A stretch of DNA of 64,000 nucleotides from Pseudomonas knackmussii B13 (lineage in GTDB: Bacteria > Pseudomonadota > Gammaproteobacteria > Pseudomonadales > Pseudomonadaceae), in the NCBI RefSeq assembly GCF_000689415.1, contig NZ_HG322950.1, forward strand, positions 5,525,501-5,589,500, given 5' to 3'. The stretch's first letter is position 1. Each line of letters begins with the position of its first letter. Shown piece by piece: positions 45,573 through 53,334 of the stretch. The notes under the pieces were generated by a model, which ran no database searches, was not told the origin of the DNA, and was given only the letters and a program-made list of their open reading frames with translations. The position numbers were made by a program, and so were the translations under genes.

Positions 45573-45905
45573 ATGCCCGGCTATCTCTATCTCGCCATCG
45601 CCATCGTCGCCGAAGTCATCGCCACCGCGTCGCTGAAGTCGGTCAAAGGCCTGTCCACGCCCCTCCCCCTGCTGCTGGTGATCGTCGGCTACGCGATCTC
45701 CTTCTGGATGCTGACCCTGGTGGTGCGCAGCATTCCGGTGGGCATCGCCTACGCCATCTGGGCGGGGCTCGGCATCGTCCTGGTCAGCGTCGCCGCGCTG
45801 GTGCTCTACCAGCAGAAGCTCGACACCCCGGCACTGCTGGGCATGGGCATGATCGTCAGCGGCGTGGTGGTGATCCAGCTGTTCTCGCAATCCGCCGGAC
45901 ACTGA
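45573..45905 (+). CDS. emrE: Small multidrug resistance transporter EmrE
   Basis: Four-helix SMR antiporter (110 aa) exporting quaternary ammonium compounds, dyes and similar cations against protons, as an antiparallel dimer. The essential Glu14 is present in the first helix (AIVAEVIATASLK). The segments YAIWAGLGIVLVS and VIQLFSQSAGH match the P. aeruginosa protein closely. GGAGG precedes the ATG at good spacing. It is divergent from the LysR gene with the palindrome above between them. Confidence 0.93.
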   Translation: MPGYLYLAIAIVAEVIATASLKSVKGLSTPLPLLLVIVGYAISFWMLTLVVRSIPVGIAYAIWAGLGIVLVSVAALVLYQQKLDTPALLGMGMIVSGVVVIQLFSQSAGH

Positions 45906-45951
45906 GGCGGGTATACTGCGCGCTTCGTTTTTCCGCGAGGCGCGCCCTTCC

Positions 45952-47127
45952 ATGACCCAATCCCTGAGCACCGACATCCTCGTCGTCGGCGGCGGCATCG
46001 CCGGCCTCTGGCTGAATGCCCGCCTGCGCCGTGCCGGCTTCTCCACCGTGCTGGTGGAGAACAAGGCGCTCGGTGGCGTGCAGAGCATGCGCTCGCAGGG
46101 AATCATCCATGGCGGCACCAAGTACGCGCTGCACGGCGCGCTGACCGGCGCATCCGAGGCCATCGCCGACATGCCCTCGCTGTGGCGCGAGTGCGTGGCC
46201 GGAACCGGTGAGCTGGACCTGCGCGGCGTGCGTGTGCTCTCCGACGCCCACTATCTGTGGTCGCCGGGCGGCCTGGCCGGCAACCTCACCAGCTTCTTCG
46301 CCAGCAAGGCGGTGCGCAGCCGCGTCGCCCAGGCCAAGGGCGACGAGCTGCCGCCCGCGCTGCAGGACAAAGCCTTTAAGGGCAAGGCCTACCGCCTCGC
46401 CGAAATCGTGCTGGACGTGCCGAGCCTGGTCGCCCGCCTGGCGGAACTAGCCGGCGACGGCCTGCTCGCCGGCGAACGTATCGAGCCATTGCGCGAGGGC
46501 GATGAACTGGTCGGCCTGCGCGTCGACGGCCGCGAGATCCGCGCCCAGCGCGTGGTGCTCGCCGCCGGCGCCGGCAACGAAGCGCTGCTGCGCGAGCTGG
46601 GCCTGGAGCAACCGTCCATGCAACGCCGCCCGCTGCACATGGTGCTGGTCAAGGCGCCGACCCTGAAACCGCTGTACGCCCACTGCGTCGGTGGCGGGCC
46701 GAAGCCGCGCGTCACCGTGACCACCCATCCGGCCGCCGACGGCCAGTGGGTCTGGTACCTGGGCGGCGACATCGCCGAAGCCGATGGCGTGGCACGCAGC
46801 GAATCCGAGCAGATCGCCGAAGCGCAGCGCGAACTGCACAAGCTGCTGCCCTGGATCGATCTCTCCGCCGCGCGCTGGGCCACCCTGCGCGTGGACCGCG
46901 CCGAGCCCGCGCAATCGGGCCTGCTGCGCCCGGACAGCGCCTTCCTCGCCGAGCAGGGCCGCCTGCTGGTCGGCTGGCCGACCAAGCTGGCACTTGCGCC
47001 GAACTTCGCCGATCGAGTGGTGGAAAGCTTGCAGAAGGACGGCATCCAGCCGATTCCGCACGAGCCGCTGCCGGCCCTTCCACGCCCCGCCATGGCTCGC
47101 CCAGTGTGGGAGGAGCTGCTGCCGTGA
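45952..47127 (+). CDS. FAD-dependent oxidoreductase (DAO family)
   Basis: A 391-aa flavoprotein with an N-terminal dinucleotide-binding motif VVGGGIAGLWLNARLRRAGF (residues 10-29) and a D-amino-acid-oxidase-like fold. SQGIIHGGTKYAL and RVVLAAGAGNEALL are typical of the family. Substrate unknown. A TATACT at about 45912-45917 may be the -10. Its TGA overlaps the GTG start of the aldo/keto reductase gene in a GTGA junction. The pair is conserved at about PA4991-PA4992 in PAO1, as I recall. Confidence 0.85.
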   Translation: MTQSLSTDILVVGGGIAGLWLNARLRRAGFSTVLVENKALGGVQSMRSQGIIHGGTKYALHGALTGASEAIADMPSLWRECVAGTGELDLRGVRVLSDAHYLWSPGGLAGNLTSFFASKAVRSRVAQAKGDELPPALQDKAFKGKAYRLAEIVLDVPSLVARLAELAGDGLLAGERIEPLREGDELVGLRVDGREIRAQRVVLAAGAGNEALLRELGLEQPSMQRRPLHMVLVKAPTLKPLYAHCVGGGPKPRVTVTTHPAADGQWVWYLGGDIAEADGVARSESEQIAEAQRELHKLLPWIDLSAARWATLRVDRAEPAQSGLLRPDSAFLAEQGRLLVGWPTKLALAPNFADRVVESLQKDGIQPIPHEPLPALPRPAMARPVWEELLP

Positions 47128-47927
47128 GCACTCTGCACTCCCTGCACCGCCCGCTGGGCAGCACCGGCCTGAACGTCTCGCCGCTGGGCCTGGGCACGGT
47201 GAAACTCGGCCGCGACCAAGGCGTGAAGTACCCCAATGGCTTCCGCATCCCCGATGACCGCGAAGCCGCCGACCTGCTGGCGCTGGCCCGCGAGCTCGGT
47301 ATCAACCTGATCGACACCGCGCCGGCCTATGGCCGCAGCGAGGAGCGCCTCGGACCGCTGCTGCGCGGCCAGCGCCAGGACTGGGTGATCGTCAGCAAGA
47401 CCGGCGAAGAGTTCGAAGACGGCCAGTCGCGCTTCGACTTCGGCGCCGCGCACACCCGCCTCTCCGTGGAGCGCAGCCTGCGTCGCCTGGAAACCGACTA
47501 CATCGACCTGGTGCTGGTGCATTCCGACGGCAATGACCTGCAGATCCTGCAGCAAACCGAGGTCTACGCGACCCTCGAGAAGCTCAAGCAGGAGGGCCTG
47601 ATCCGCGGCTTCGGCTTCTCCGGCAAGACCGTCGAAGGCGGCCTGCTGGCGCTGGAGCGCGGCGACTGCGCGATGGTCACCTACAACCTCAACGAGCAAA
47701 CCGAGAAGCCGGTGCTCGACCAGGCCCTGGCCATGGGCCGGGGCATCCTGGTGAAGAAAGCCCTGGCCAGCGGCCACGCCTGCCTCGCCGACGGCCAGGA
47801 CCCGGTGCGCGCCAGCTTCGAGCTGGTGTTCGGCCATCCCGGCGTCGCCGCCGCCATCGTCGGCACCATCAATCCGCAGCACCTGCGACACAACGTCGCG
47901 CTGGCCGCCGAAGTCCTCGGCGGATAA
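47124..47927 (+). CDS. Aldo/keto reductase
   Basis: A 267-aa NADPH-type oxidoreductase with a TIM barrel. The catalytic set is visible: Asp and Tyr in DTAPAYGRSE, Lys in VSKTGEEF, and His in LVHSDG. The start is GTG 47124 (VSTLHSLHRPLG), overlapping the FAD oxidoreductase stop by four bases with a GGAG upstream. Translation coupling implies that the two enzymes act together. The open frame extends 126 codons further back inside the upstream gene, which I reject. Substrate is not predictable. Confidence 0.88.
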   Translation: MSTLHSLHRPLGSTGLNVSPLGLGTVKLGRDQGVKYPNGFRIPDDREAADLLALARELGINLIDTAPAYGRSEERLGPLLRGQRQDWVIVSKTGEEFEDGQSRFDFGAAHTRLSVERSLRRLETDYIDLVLVHSDGNDLQILQQTEVYATLEKLKQEGLIRGFGFSGKTVEGGLLALERGDCAMVTYNLNEQTEKPVLDQALAMGRGILVKKALASGHACLADGQDPVRASFELVFGHPGVAAAIVGTINPQHLRHNVALAAEVLGG

Positions 47928-48233
47928 GGCTTCGACGCTGCGTCGCGCGGCGCGACCGTTGATCGGCAGTCACCCAAGGTTGACACAAGGGGCGCCTTCC
48001 TGTGCCATGCTCACTCTCCGCGGCGGAAAAGCCGCGGCACGCAAAATTGCCGTCAGTCGCTCTACGACAGGAATAAATCTCGGAAACCAAATCCTTTTCA
48101 GGGTTAGTCTCGAAATAATCGAGGGTTTTCAAGGCTCCCCGTCGACGCCGTAGCGCCTGGCACCCCGGAACGATCGGCCAGACCGCCCAGCCCCTCGGGC
48201 GGTCCGACGCGCCCTGTACGATGAGGACCGCAC
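47928..48233. other. 306-base intergenic region with weak promoter-like elements
   Basis: The first part has TTGACA at 47980-47985 with only a poor -10 (TGCCAT) 17 bases on. Positions about 48040-48130 are AT-richer than the surroundings and contain the palindrome CTCGA-aataa-TCGAG (48109-48123). No supported gene is found on either strand; a short minus-strand frame at 47869-48132 looks random. It most likely carries the promoter of the gene at 48234. Confidence 0.4.
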
Positions 48234-49139
48234 ATGCCCCGTACGCTCGCCCGCAAGGACCCGACCACGTTCAAGACCCTGCCGCTGCTGGTCGAGGCCA
48301 GCGCCGACAGCCTGGTCTACCAGCCCTTCGGCCGTCCGCTGAACTTCTCCCAGGTGCTGGAGCGACGCCGGCCGATCGAGGTCGCCGACGACCAGCGCTT
48401 CACCGCCGAACTGGCCAACCTCGGGGTGTCCGTGCGCCTGACCCTGAACTGGCAGGGCCGCGACTACTGGGTGCTGGTGCGCCAGCGCCGCGCCGACCGC
48501 GGCGACACCGTGCTCAAGCTGATTTCCGGCTACGTACCGTCCCACGAGCTGAACCTGCCGCTGCTCACCGCGATCCAGGAAGTCGCCGAGGAATGCCTGG
48601 TGGAAACCGCCGACGGCTGGCTCGGCGGGCGCTTCGGCGACACCTGGCTGCCGACGCCCTACCAGGGCACCCTGCGTTACCGCGAGGCCAGCCACTTTTC
48701 CCTGACCCCGCTGTCCGGCGCCGCACGTCCGGTACAGGCCGGCGCCCTGCGCCTGCTGGAGCGGCCGCAGGCCTATGTGCACCTGCCCACCGCCTCGTTG
48801 CAGCTGGTCTACGACATGCGCATGGAGCTGCCGCGCGATATTCGCGACGTCAGCCTGTTCCACGTCGACGAGCGCCTGGAAAGCGGCCCGCTGGTGGCCC
48901 GCCTGGACCGCCGCCGCCCGGACCTCTACCTGCTGCCACTGCACCAGGGCGAGCCCACCGGCGAGCTGTTCACGCTGCTCAAGGGCGAGCTGTTCAAGGC
49001 CCCGACCCGCGGTGTCTGGCTCTCGGAAAGCTTCGCCCCGCAAAGCGGTTGGCTGGTGCGCGAGGAGCGCATCCGCTTCCGCGAGTGGGTCGCCCAGCTA
49101 CCGCCGGCGAACGGCAACAAGGGCCGTCGCACCGCCTGA
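48234..49139 (+). CDS. Conserved protein of unknown function, possible degenerate Nudix
   Basis: A 301-aa soluble protein I do not recognise with certainty; PAO1 has a similarly placed hypothetical gene (about PA4993, from memory). The stretch SGYVPSHELNLPLLTAIQEVAEECL looks like a Nudix box in which the conserved RE is QE, two extra residues are inserted before it, and the Gly is lost. Two halves seem to share LPL and LTPL-type strands. If it is a Nudix fold it is probably not a standard pyrophosphatase. The ATG has GAGGA upstream. It stands alone between an intergenic region and a REP unit. Confidence 0.65.
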   Translation: MPRTLARKDPTTFKTLPLLVEASADSLVYQPFGRPLNFSQVLERRRPIEVADDQRFTAELANLGVSVRLTLNWQGRDYWVLVRQRRADRGDTVLKLISGYVPSHELNLPLLTAIQEVAEECLVETADGWLGGRFGDTWLPTPYQGTLRYREASHFSLTPLSGAARPVQAGALRLLERPQAYVHLPTASLQLVYDMRMELPRDIRDVSLFHVDERLESGPLVARLDRRRPDLYLLPLHQGEPTGELFTLLKGELFKAPTRGVWLSESFAPQSGWLVREERIRFREWVAQLPPANGNKGRRTA

Positions 49140-49151
49140 CACCCCAACCAT

Positions 49152-49198
49152 GTAGGAGCGGGCCATGCCCGCGATTCGCGCGCGTGGCGAGCTCCTAC
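49152..49198. repeat. REP unit with degraded inverted mate
   Basis: GTAGGAGCGGGCCATGCCCG+CGAT at 49152-49175, followed by the degraded inverted copy TCGCGCGCGTGGCGAGCTCC+TAC at 49176-49198. It sits between two convergent genes. Confidence 0.75.
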
Positions 49199-49209
49199 AG
49201 GTCGCGCCG

Positions 49210-50418
49210 TTATTTCAGCTGACTCGAGCTCTTGCCCAACAGCCTGCGCGCCACGATCAGCAGCTGGATCTGCTGGGTGCCTTCGAAGATGTCGAGGATC
49301 TTCGAGTCGCGCGCCCACTTCTCCAACAGCTCATCCTCGCCGTAGCCCAGGGCGCCAGCCAGCTCCACGCATTTCAGGGTGACTTCGTTGGCGACCCGCC
49401 CGGCCTTGGCCTTGGCTATCGACGCCTCCTTGGAGTTGGGCAGGCGGTTATCGGCCATCCACGCGGCCTTGAGGGTCAGCAGACGCGCCGATTCCCACTC
49501 GGCCTCCAGGCGATACAGCGTCGCCTCGGCATGGGTCACGCTCAGCAGCGGCTTGCGGTAATCGAAGCGGCAGCCGGCCCTTTTCAGCAGGTCGTGCGCG
49601 CGGTCCAGCGACGCCTTGGCCACGCCGATGGCCATGGCCGCCACCAACGGACGGGTGTTGTCGAAGGTTTCCATGACTCCGGCGAAACCTTTCTGCACAT
49701 CGATCTCGGCATTGCCCAGCAGGTTCGCCGCCGGCACCCGGCAGTCGCTGAAGCTAATGGAAGCGGTGTCCGACGCCTTGATCCCGAGCTTCTTCTCCAG
49801 GCGGGTGACCGTCATGCCCGGCGTGCCTTTCTCGACCACGAAGGACTTGATCGCCGCGCGGCCCAGGCCGCGATCCAGGGTCGCCCAGACCACCACCGCG
49901 TCAGCGCGCGCTCCTGAGGTGACGAAGATCTTCTCGCCGTTGAGCACGTAATGGTCGCCATCGCGGGTCGCGGTGGTGCGGATCGCCGCCGAGTCCGAAC
50001 CACAGCCCGGCTCGGTGATCGCCATGGCCGCCCAGGTGCCGCCGAAACGCTTGAGCTGTTCGTCGTTAGCCAATGCCGCGATGGCAGCGTTGCCCAACCC
50101 TTGGCGCGGCATGGCCAGCAGCAGGCCGACGTCGCCCCAGCACATTTCCATCACGCCCAGGCAGGCCGAGAGGTTGCCGCCGTTCTTCACGCCCGCCTCC
50201 ACGGCCGCGCCCTTGCGCTTGCTCGCCGAGGTGGCGCCCACAGCGTCGGGCGAGCCGGCGTTCATGCCGTCGAGCAGCGCGGCGAGCAGGTCGAGTTCCT
50301 TGGGATAGGCGTGCTCGGACTTGTCGTACTTGCGCGAGATCGGCCGCAGGTAGTTCTCCGCCACCTGATGCGCCTGGTTGGCCAGGCCACGGAATTTCTT
50401 CGGGGTTTCCAGGTACAT
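49210..50418 (-). CDS. Acyl-CoA dehydrogenase (with intact C-terminal Glu motif)
   Basis: Flavin enzyme (402 aa) for alpha,beta-dehydrogenation of an acyl-CoA. Signatures are MAITEPGCGSDSAAI and, near the end, KWARDSKILDIFEGTQQIQ. The Glu in FEGT is the usual catalytic base. It follows another acyl-CoA dehydrogenase gene on the same strand after only 10 bases. Chain-length specificity cannot be read. The pair is conserved at about PA4994-PA4995 in PAO1 as I recall. Confidence 0.9.
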   Translation of the reverse strand: MYLETPKKFRGLANQAHQVAENYLRPISRKYDKSEHAYPKELDLLAALLDGMNAGSPDAVGATSASKRKGAAVEAGVKNGGNLSACLGVMEMCWGDVGLLLAMPRQGLGNAAIAALANDEQLKRFGGTWAAMAITEPGCGSDSAAIRTTATRDGDHYVLNGEKIFVTSGARADAVVVWATLDRGLGRAAIKSFVVEKGTPGMTVTRLEKKLGIKASDTASISFSDCRVPAANLLGNAEIDVQKGFAGVMETFDNTRPLVAAMAIGVAKASLDRAHDLLKRAGCRFDYRKPLLSVTHAEATLYRLEAEWESARLLTLKAAWMADNRLPNSKEASIAKAKAGRVANEVTLKCVELAGALGYGEDELLEKWARDSKILDIFEGTQQIQLLIVARRLLGKSSSQLK

Positions 50419-50428
50419 GGAGGATTCC

Positions 50429-51712
50429 TCAGAGGTGCAGGCCGCCGGCCAGGATGGCTACCGCGCGCAGGTCGCGATACCAGCGCTCGGCCGGATGTTC
50501 CTGGGTGAAGCCGTGGCCGCCGAGCAGTTGCACGGCGTCGGTGCCGATCTTCATGGCCTTCTCCGCACAAAGCAGGCGCGCCAGGTAGGCCTCGCGATGG
50601 AACGGCTGGCCGCGCTCGGCCAGGGCGCAGGCGCGCCAGACCATGAGGCGCATGGCATCCAGTTCGATGGCGATGTCGGCGACCATGAAAGCCACGCCCT
50701 GGCGATGGCTGATCGGTTCGCCGAAGGCCTCGCGCTCATTGCAGTAACCGATCACGTAGTCCAGCGCCGCTTGCGCGGTGCCCAGTGCCAGCGCGCACCA
50801 GGCCAGGCCGTTGAGGTCAAGGAAGGCCTGGTAGTCGAACTTCTCCGCCGCCAGGCGACGGCTGGCATCGACCTTCACGCCTTTCAGGCGAATGCGTGCG
50901 GTGCCGGCCGCCTTCAGGCCCATCGCTGGTTCGGCGCGACGCTCCACGCCCTTGGCAGTCGCATCGACGAGGAACAACGCCGGGCCGTCGGAAGCCTGCG
51001 CGGCGACCAGCAGCTGGCTCGCCTCGCGACCGCGGATCACCAGGCATTTCTCGCCGGAGAGCAGGTAGTGCCGGCCACGCTTGCGCGCGACGGTCTTGAG
51101 TTCACCCGGATCGGCCAGAAGTTGCGGCTCGCCCACGGCGATACCGATCAACGGCGGGCCCTCTTCGGCGACGAACGCCGGCAGCCACTGCGCCTGCTGT
51201 TCAGGACTGGCCCAGCGGCGGATGCAGTTGGCCGCCGACAGCGGCACCAGCAGCGCGGCAGCGAGGCTGAGGTCGCCGCGCGCCAGGGCTTCGGCGATCA
51301 GCGCATTGGTCACCACGGTGCGCTCGCCGGCCATGCCGCCATGCACTTCGCTAACGCCGTAGTGCGTCAGGCCAAGTTCGAGCGCCTGCTTGAGCAGTTC
51401 GGCGGGTAGGCCGGCGCTGGTGTCAGCATCATGCGCGGCCGGGCGCAACACCTCGGCGGCGAAGCCTTCCAGCATCTCCACCAGCATCTGTTGCTCGTCG
51501 GAGAGGGACAGGTCGAACAGCCCGTCCGGATCGGCCTTGCGCGGCTCCTTGGCCTGCTTGCCGGCACGCTGGCTGGCCAGGCGGAAGCCGGTGCGGCTAC
51601 CGGTATAGAGCAGCTTCTCGAAGGGCTTGCGCAGCTTCAGGCGGTCCGGCCAGTCGGCCTGGGCCACCCGGTTGAGCACGGCCAGGGCGCGGCCCTGCAC
51701 GTCGGTGGTCAT
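50429..51712 (-). CDS. Acyl-CoA dehydrogenase-like protein (ILAGG instead of FEGT)
   Basis: A 427-aa acyl-CoA dehydrogenase fold. Middle-domain motif is PLIGIAVGEPQLLADPGE and the C-terminal domain has GGHGFTQEHPAERWYRDLRA (in two runs). The expected C-terminal Glu-Gly-Thr is replaced by AILAGG. ATG 51712 (MTTDVQGRAL) is chosen over the earlier frame start. It probably partners the downstream gene as a heteromeric pair; a heterotetramer with one catalytic half is known in mycobacterial sterol degradation, but that is analogy only. Confidence 0.85.
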   Translation of the reverse strand: MTTDVQGRALAVLNRVAQADWPDRLKLRKPFEKLLYTGSRTGFRLASQRAGKQAKEPRKADPDGLFDLSLSDEQQMLVEMLEGFAAEVLRPAAHDADTSAGLPAELLKQALELGLTHYGVSEVHGGMAGERTVVTNALIAEALARGDLSLAAALLVPLSAANCIRRWASPEQQAQWLPAFVAEEGPPLIGIAVGEPQLLADPGELKTVARKRGRHYLLSGEKCLVIRGREASQLLVAAQASDGPALFLVDATAKGVERRAEPAMGLKAAGTARIRLKGVKVDASRRLAAEKFDYQAFLDLNGLAWCALALGTAQAALDYVIGYCNEREAFGEPISHRQGVAFMVADIAIELDAMRLMVWRACALAERGQPFHREAYLARLLCAEKAMKIGTDAVQLLGGHGFTQEHPAERWYRDLRAVAILAGGLHL

Positions 51713-51834
51713 GGCATCTCGCTCCACGCGGGGATGGGATGCCTGGGATCATGCGCCGGGAACCGGCGGGGGGACCATGACCGCTTTGCCGGAAAGCGCT
51801 GGCGCGACGGTCAGTTGATGGAGCGGATTGGAGT

Positions 51835-53259
51835 TCAGCGCTTCTCGCGGATCTTCTCGACGATGGCGGTGGTCGAGCTGTTCGGCACCAGGCCGAGCAC
51901 CCGGACTTCGCCGCCATAGGAGCGGACGAAGTCGCCGCCGACCACCCCTTCCACGGAGTAGTCGCCGCCTTTCACCAGCACGTCCGGACGCAGTTGTTCC
52001 AGCAGGCGCTCGGGGGTGTCTTCGTTGAAGCTGGTCACCCAGTCCACCGCGCCAAGGCCGGCGAGCACGGCCATGCGCCGATCGACGCTGTTGATCGGCC
52101 GGCCGGGGCCCTTGAGGCGGGTAACCGAGGCGTCGCCGTTGATCGCCACGATCAGGCGGTCGCCCTGCGCGCGGGCCTGTTCCAGATAGCTGACGTGGCC
52201 GGCATGGAGGATGTCGAAGCAGCCGTTGGTGAAGACGATCTTCTCGCCGTGGGCGCGGGCGTCCTCGATGGCCAGCAGCAGTTGCTCCAGGCTCAGCACG
52301 CCGCGCTCGGAGCCCTGCTCGCGCTGCACGGCGCGGCGCAGTTCCGGTGCGCTGATGGCAGCGGTACCCAGCTTGCCGACGACGATGCCGGCGGCCAGGT
52401 TGGCCAGGGCCACGGCTTGCGGCAGGTCCTCGCCAGCGGCGATAGCGCCGGCCAGGGTGGAAATCACGGTGTCGCCGGCGCCGGTGACGTCGAACACCTC
52501 GCGGGCACGGGCCGGCAGGTGCAGCGCCGGATGGCCGGGGCGCAGCAGGGTCATGCCGTGTTCGCCGCGGGTGACCAGCAGCGCACCGAGGTCAAGCTCG
52601 GCGAGCAGGGCCAGACCTTTGGCGACCAGTTCGTTGTCGTCCTGGCAGCGGCCGACGATGGCCTCGAACTCGGAGAGGTTCGGGGTGATCAGGCTGGCGC
52701 CGCGGTAGATGGAGAAGTCCTTGCCCTTGGGATCGGCCAGCACGGGGATGCCGCGCTCACGCGCGGCCTGGATCAGCGCCTGGTGGTTCTGCAGGGCGCC
52801 CTTGCCGTAGTCGGAGAGCACCAGCACGCGGACCTGCTCCAGCAGCGCCTCGACGTCGGCGGCCAGCGCCGCGGCGTCGGTGCGGAAGGGTTCTTCGAAG
52901 TCCACTCGCAGCAGTTGCTGGTGGCGGCTCATGACGCGCAGCTTGACGATGGTCGGCTGCCCGGCGATGCGCTGGAAGCGGGTTGCAACGCCGACTGCAT
53001 TGAGGCTATCGGTCAGGCTGCCGGCGGCCTCGTCCTCGCCGGTGACGCCGACCAGGTAGGCCGGTGCGCCGAGCGCGGCCAGGTTCAGCGCGACGTTGGC
53101 GGCGCCGCCCGGGCGGTCCTCATGCTGTTCGACCCGCACCACCGGCACCGGCGCCTCGGGCGAGATGCGCGAGGTCGCGCCATGCCAGTAGCGGTCGAGC
53201 ATAACGTCGCCAACCACCAGCACGGGGGCCTGATCGAATCGGGGCATGGTCAGTTTCAT
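51835..53259 (-). CDS. hldE: Bifunctional heptose-7-phosphate kinase / heptose-1-phosphate adenylyltransferase HldE
   Basis: A 474-aa fusion that makes ADP-glycero-manno-heptose for the LPS inner core. The N-terminal ribokinase-like domain (about 1-320) has DRPGGAANVALNLA and DVTGAGDTVIS. The C-terminal nucleotidyltransferase domain (about 340-474) has FTNGCFDILHAGHVSYL with the HxGH motif. ATG 53259 (MKLTMPRFD) has GGAG five bases upstream and is the family start. An extended -10 (TGGTATTAT) lies 30 bases upstream, so it has its own promoter. It is followed by the acyl-CoA dehydrogenase pair after 122 bases. Confidence 0.96.
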   Translation of the reverse strand: MKLTMPRFDQAPVLVVGDVMLDRYWHGATSRISPEAPVPVVRVEQHEDRPGGAANVALNLAALGAPAYLVGVTGEDEAAGSLTDSLNAVGVATRFQRIAGQPTIVKLRVMSRHQQLLRVDFEEPFRTDAAALAADVEALLEQVRVLVLSDYGKGALQNHQALIQAARERGIPVLADPKGKDFSIYRGASLITPNLSEFEAIVGRCQDDNELVAKGLALLAELDLGALLVTRGEHGMTLLRPGHPALHLPARAREVFDVTGAGDTVISTLAGAIAAGEDLPQAVALANLAAGIVVGKLGTAAISAPELRRAVQREQGSERGVLSLEQLLLAIEDARAHGEKIVFTNGCFDILHAGHVSYLEQARAQGDRLIVAINGDASVTRLKGPGRPINSVDRRMAVLAGLGAVDWVTSFNEDTPERLLEQLRPDVLVKGGDYSVEGVVGGDFVRSYGGEVRVLGLVPNSSTTAIVEKIREKR

Positions 53260-53288
53260 GGGAACTCCGCAGGTCGAAATCGGCGCGG

Positions 53289-53297
53289 ATAATACCA
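53289..53297 (-). promoter_or_regulatory. Extended -10 promoter of hldE
   Basis: TGGTATTAT on the minus strand is an extended -10 box (TGn plus TATTAT) 30 bases upstream of the hldE ATG, in the 75-base gap after the PIG-L gene. Confidence 0.55.
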
Positions 53298-53334
53298 TAG
53301 CCGCCGATCCGGCCTCGCGCCGGGAGGCATCCGC

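Noticed and set aside
47980..48008. TTGACA with a TGCCAT 17 bases later as promoter of the gene at 48234
   Set aside because: The -35 is perfect but the -10 is poor and lies over 220 bases from the start; kept only as a remark in the intergenic entry.
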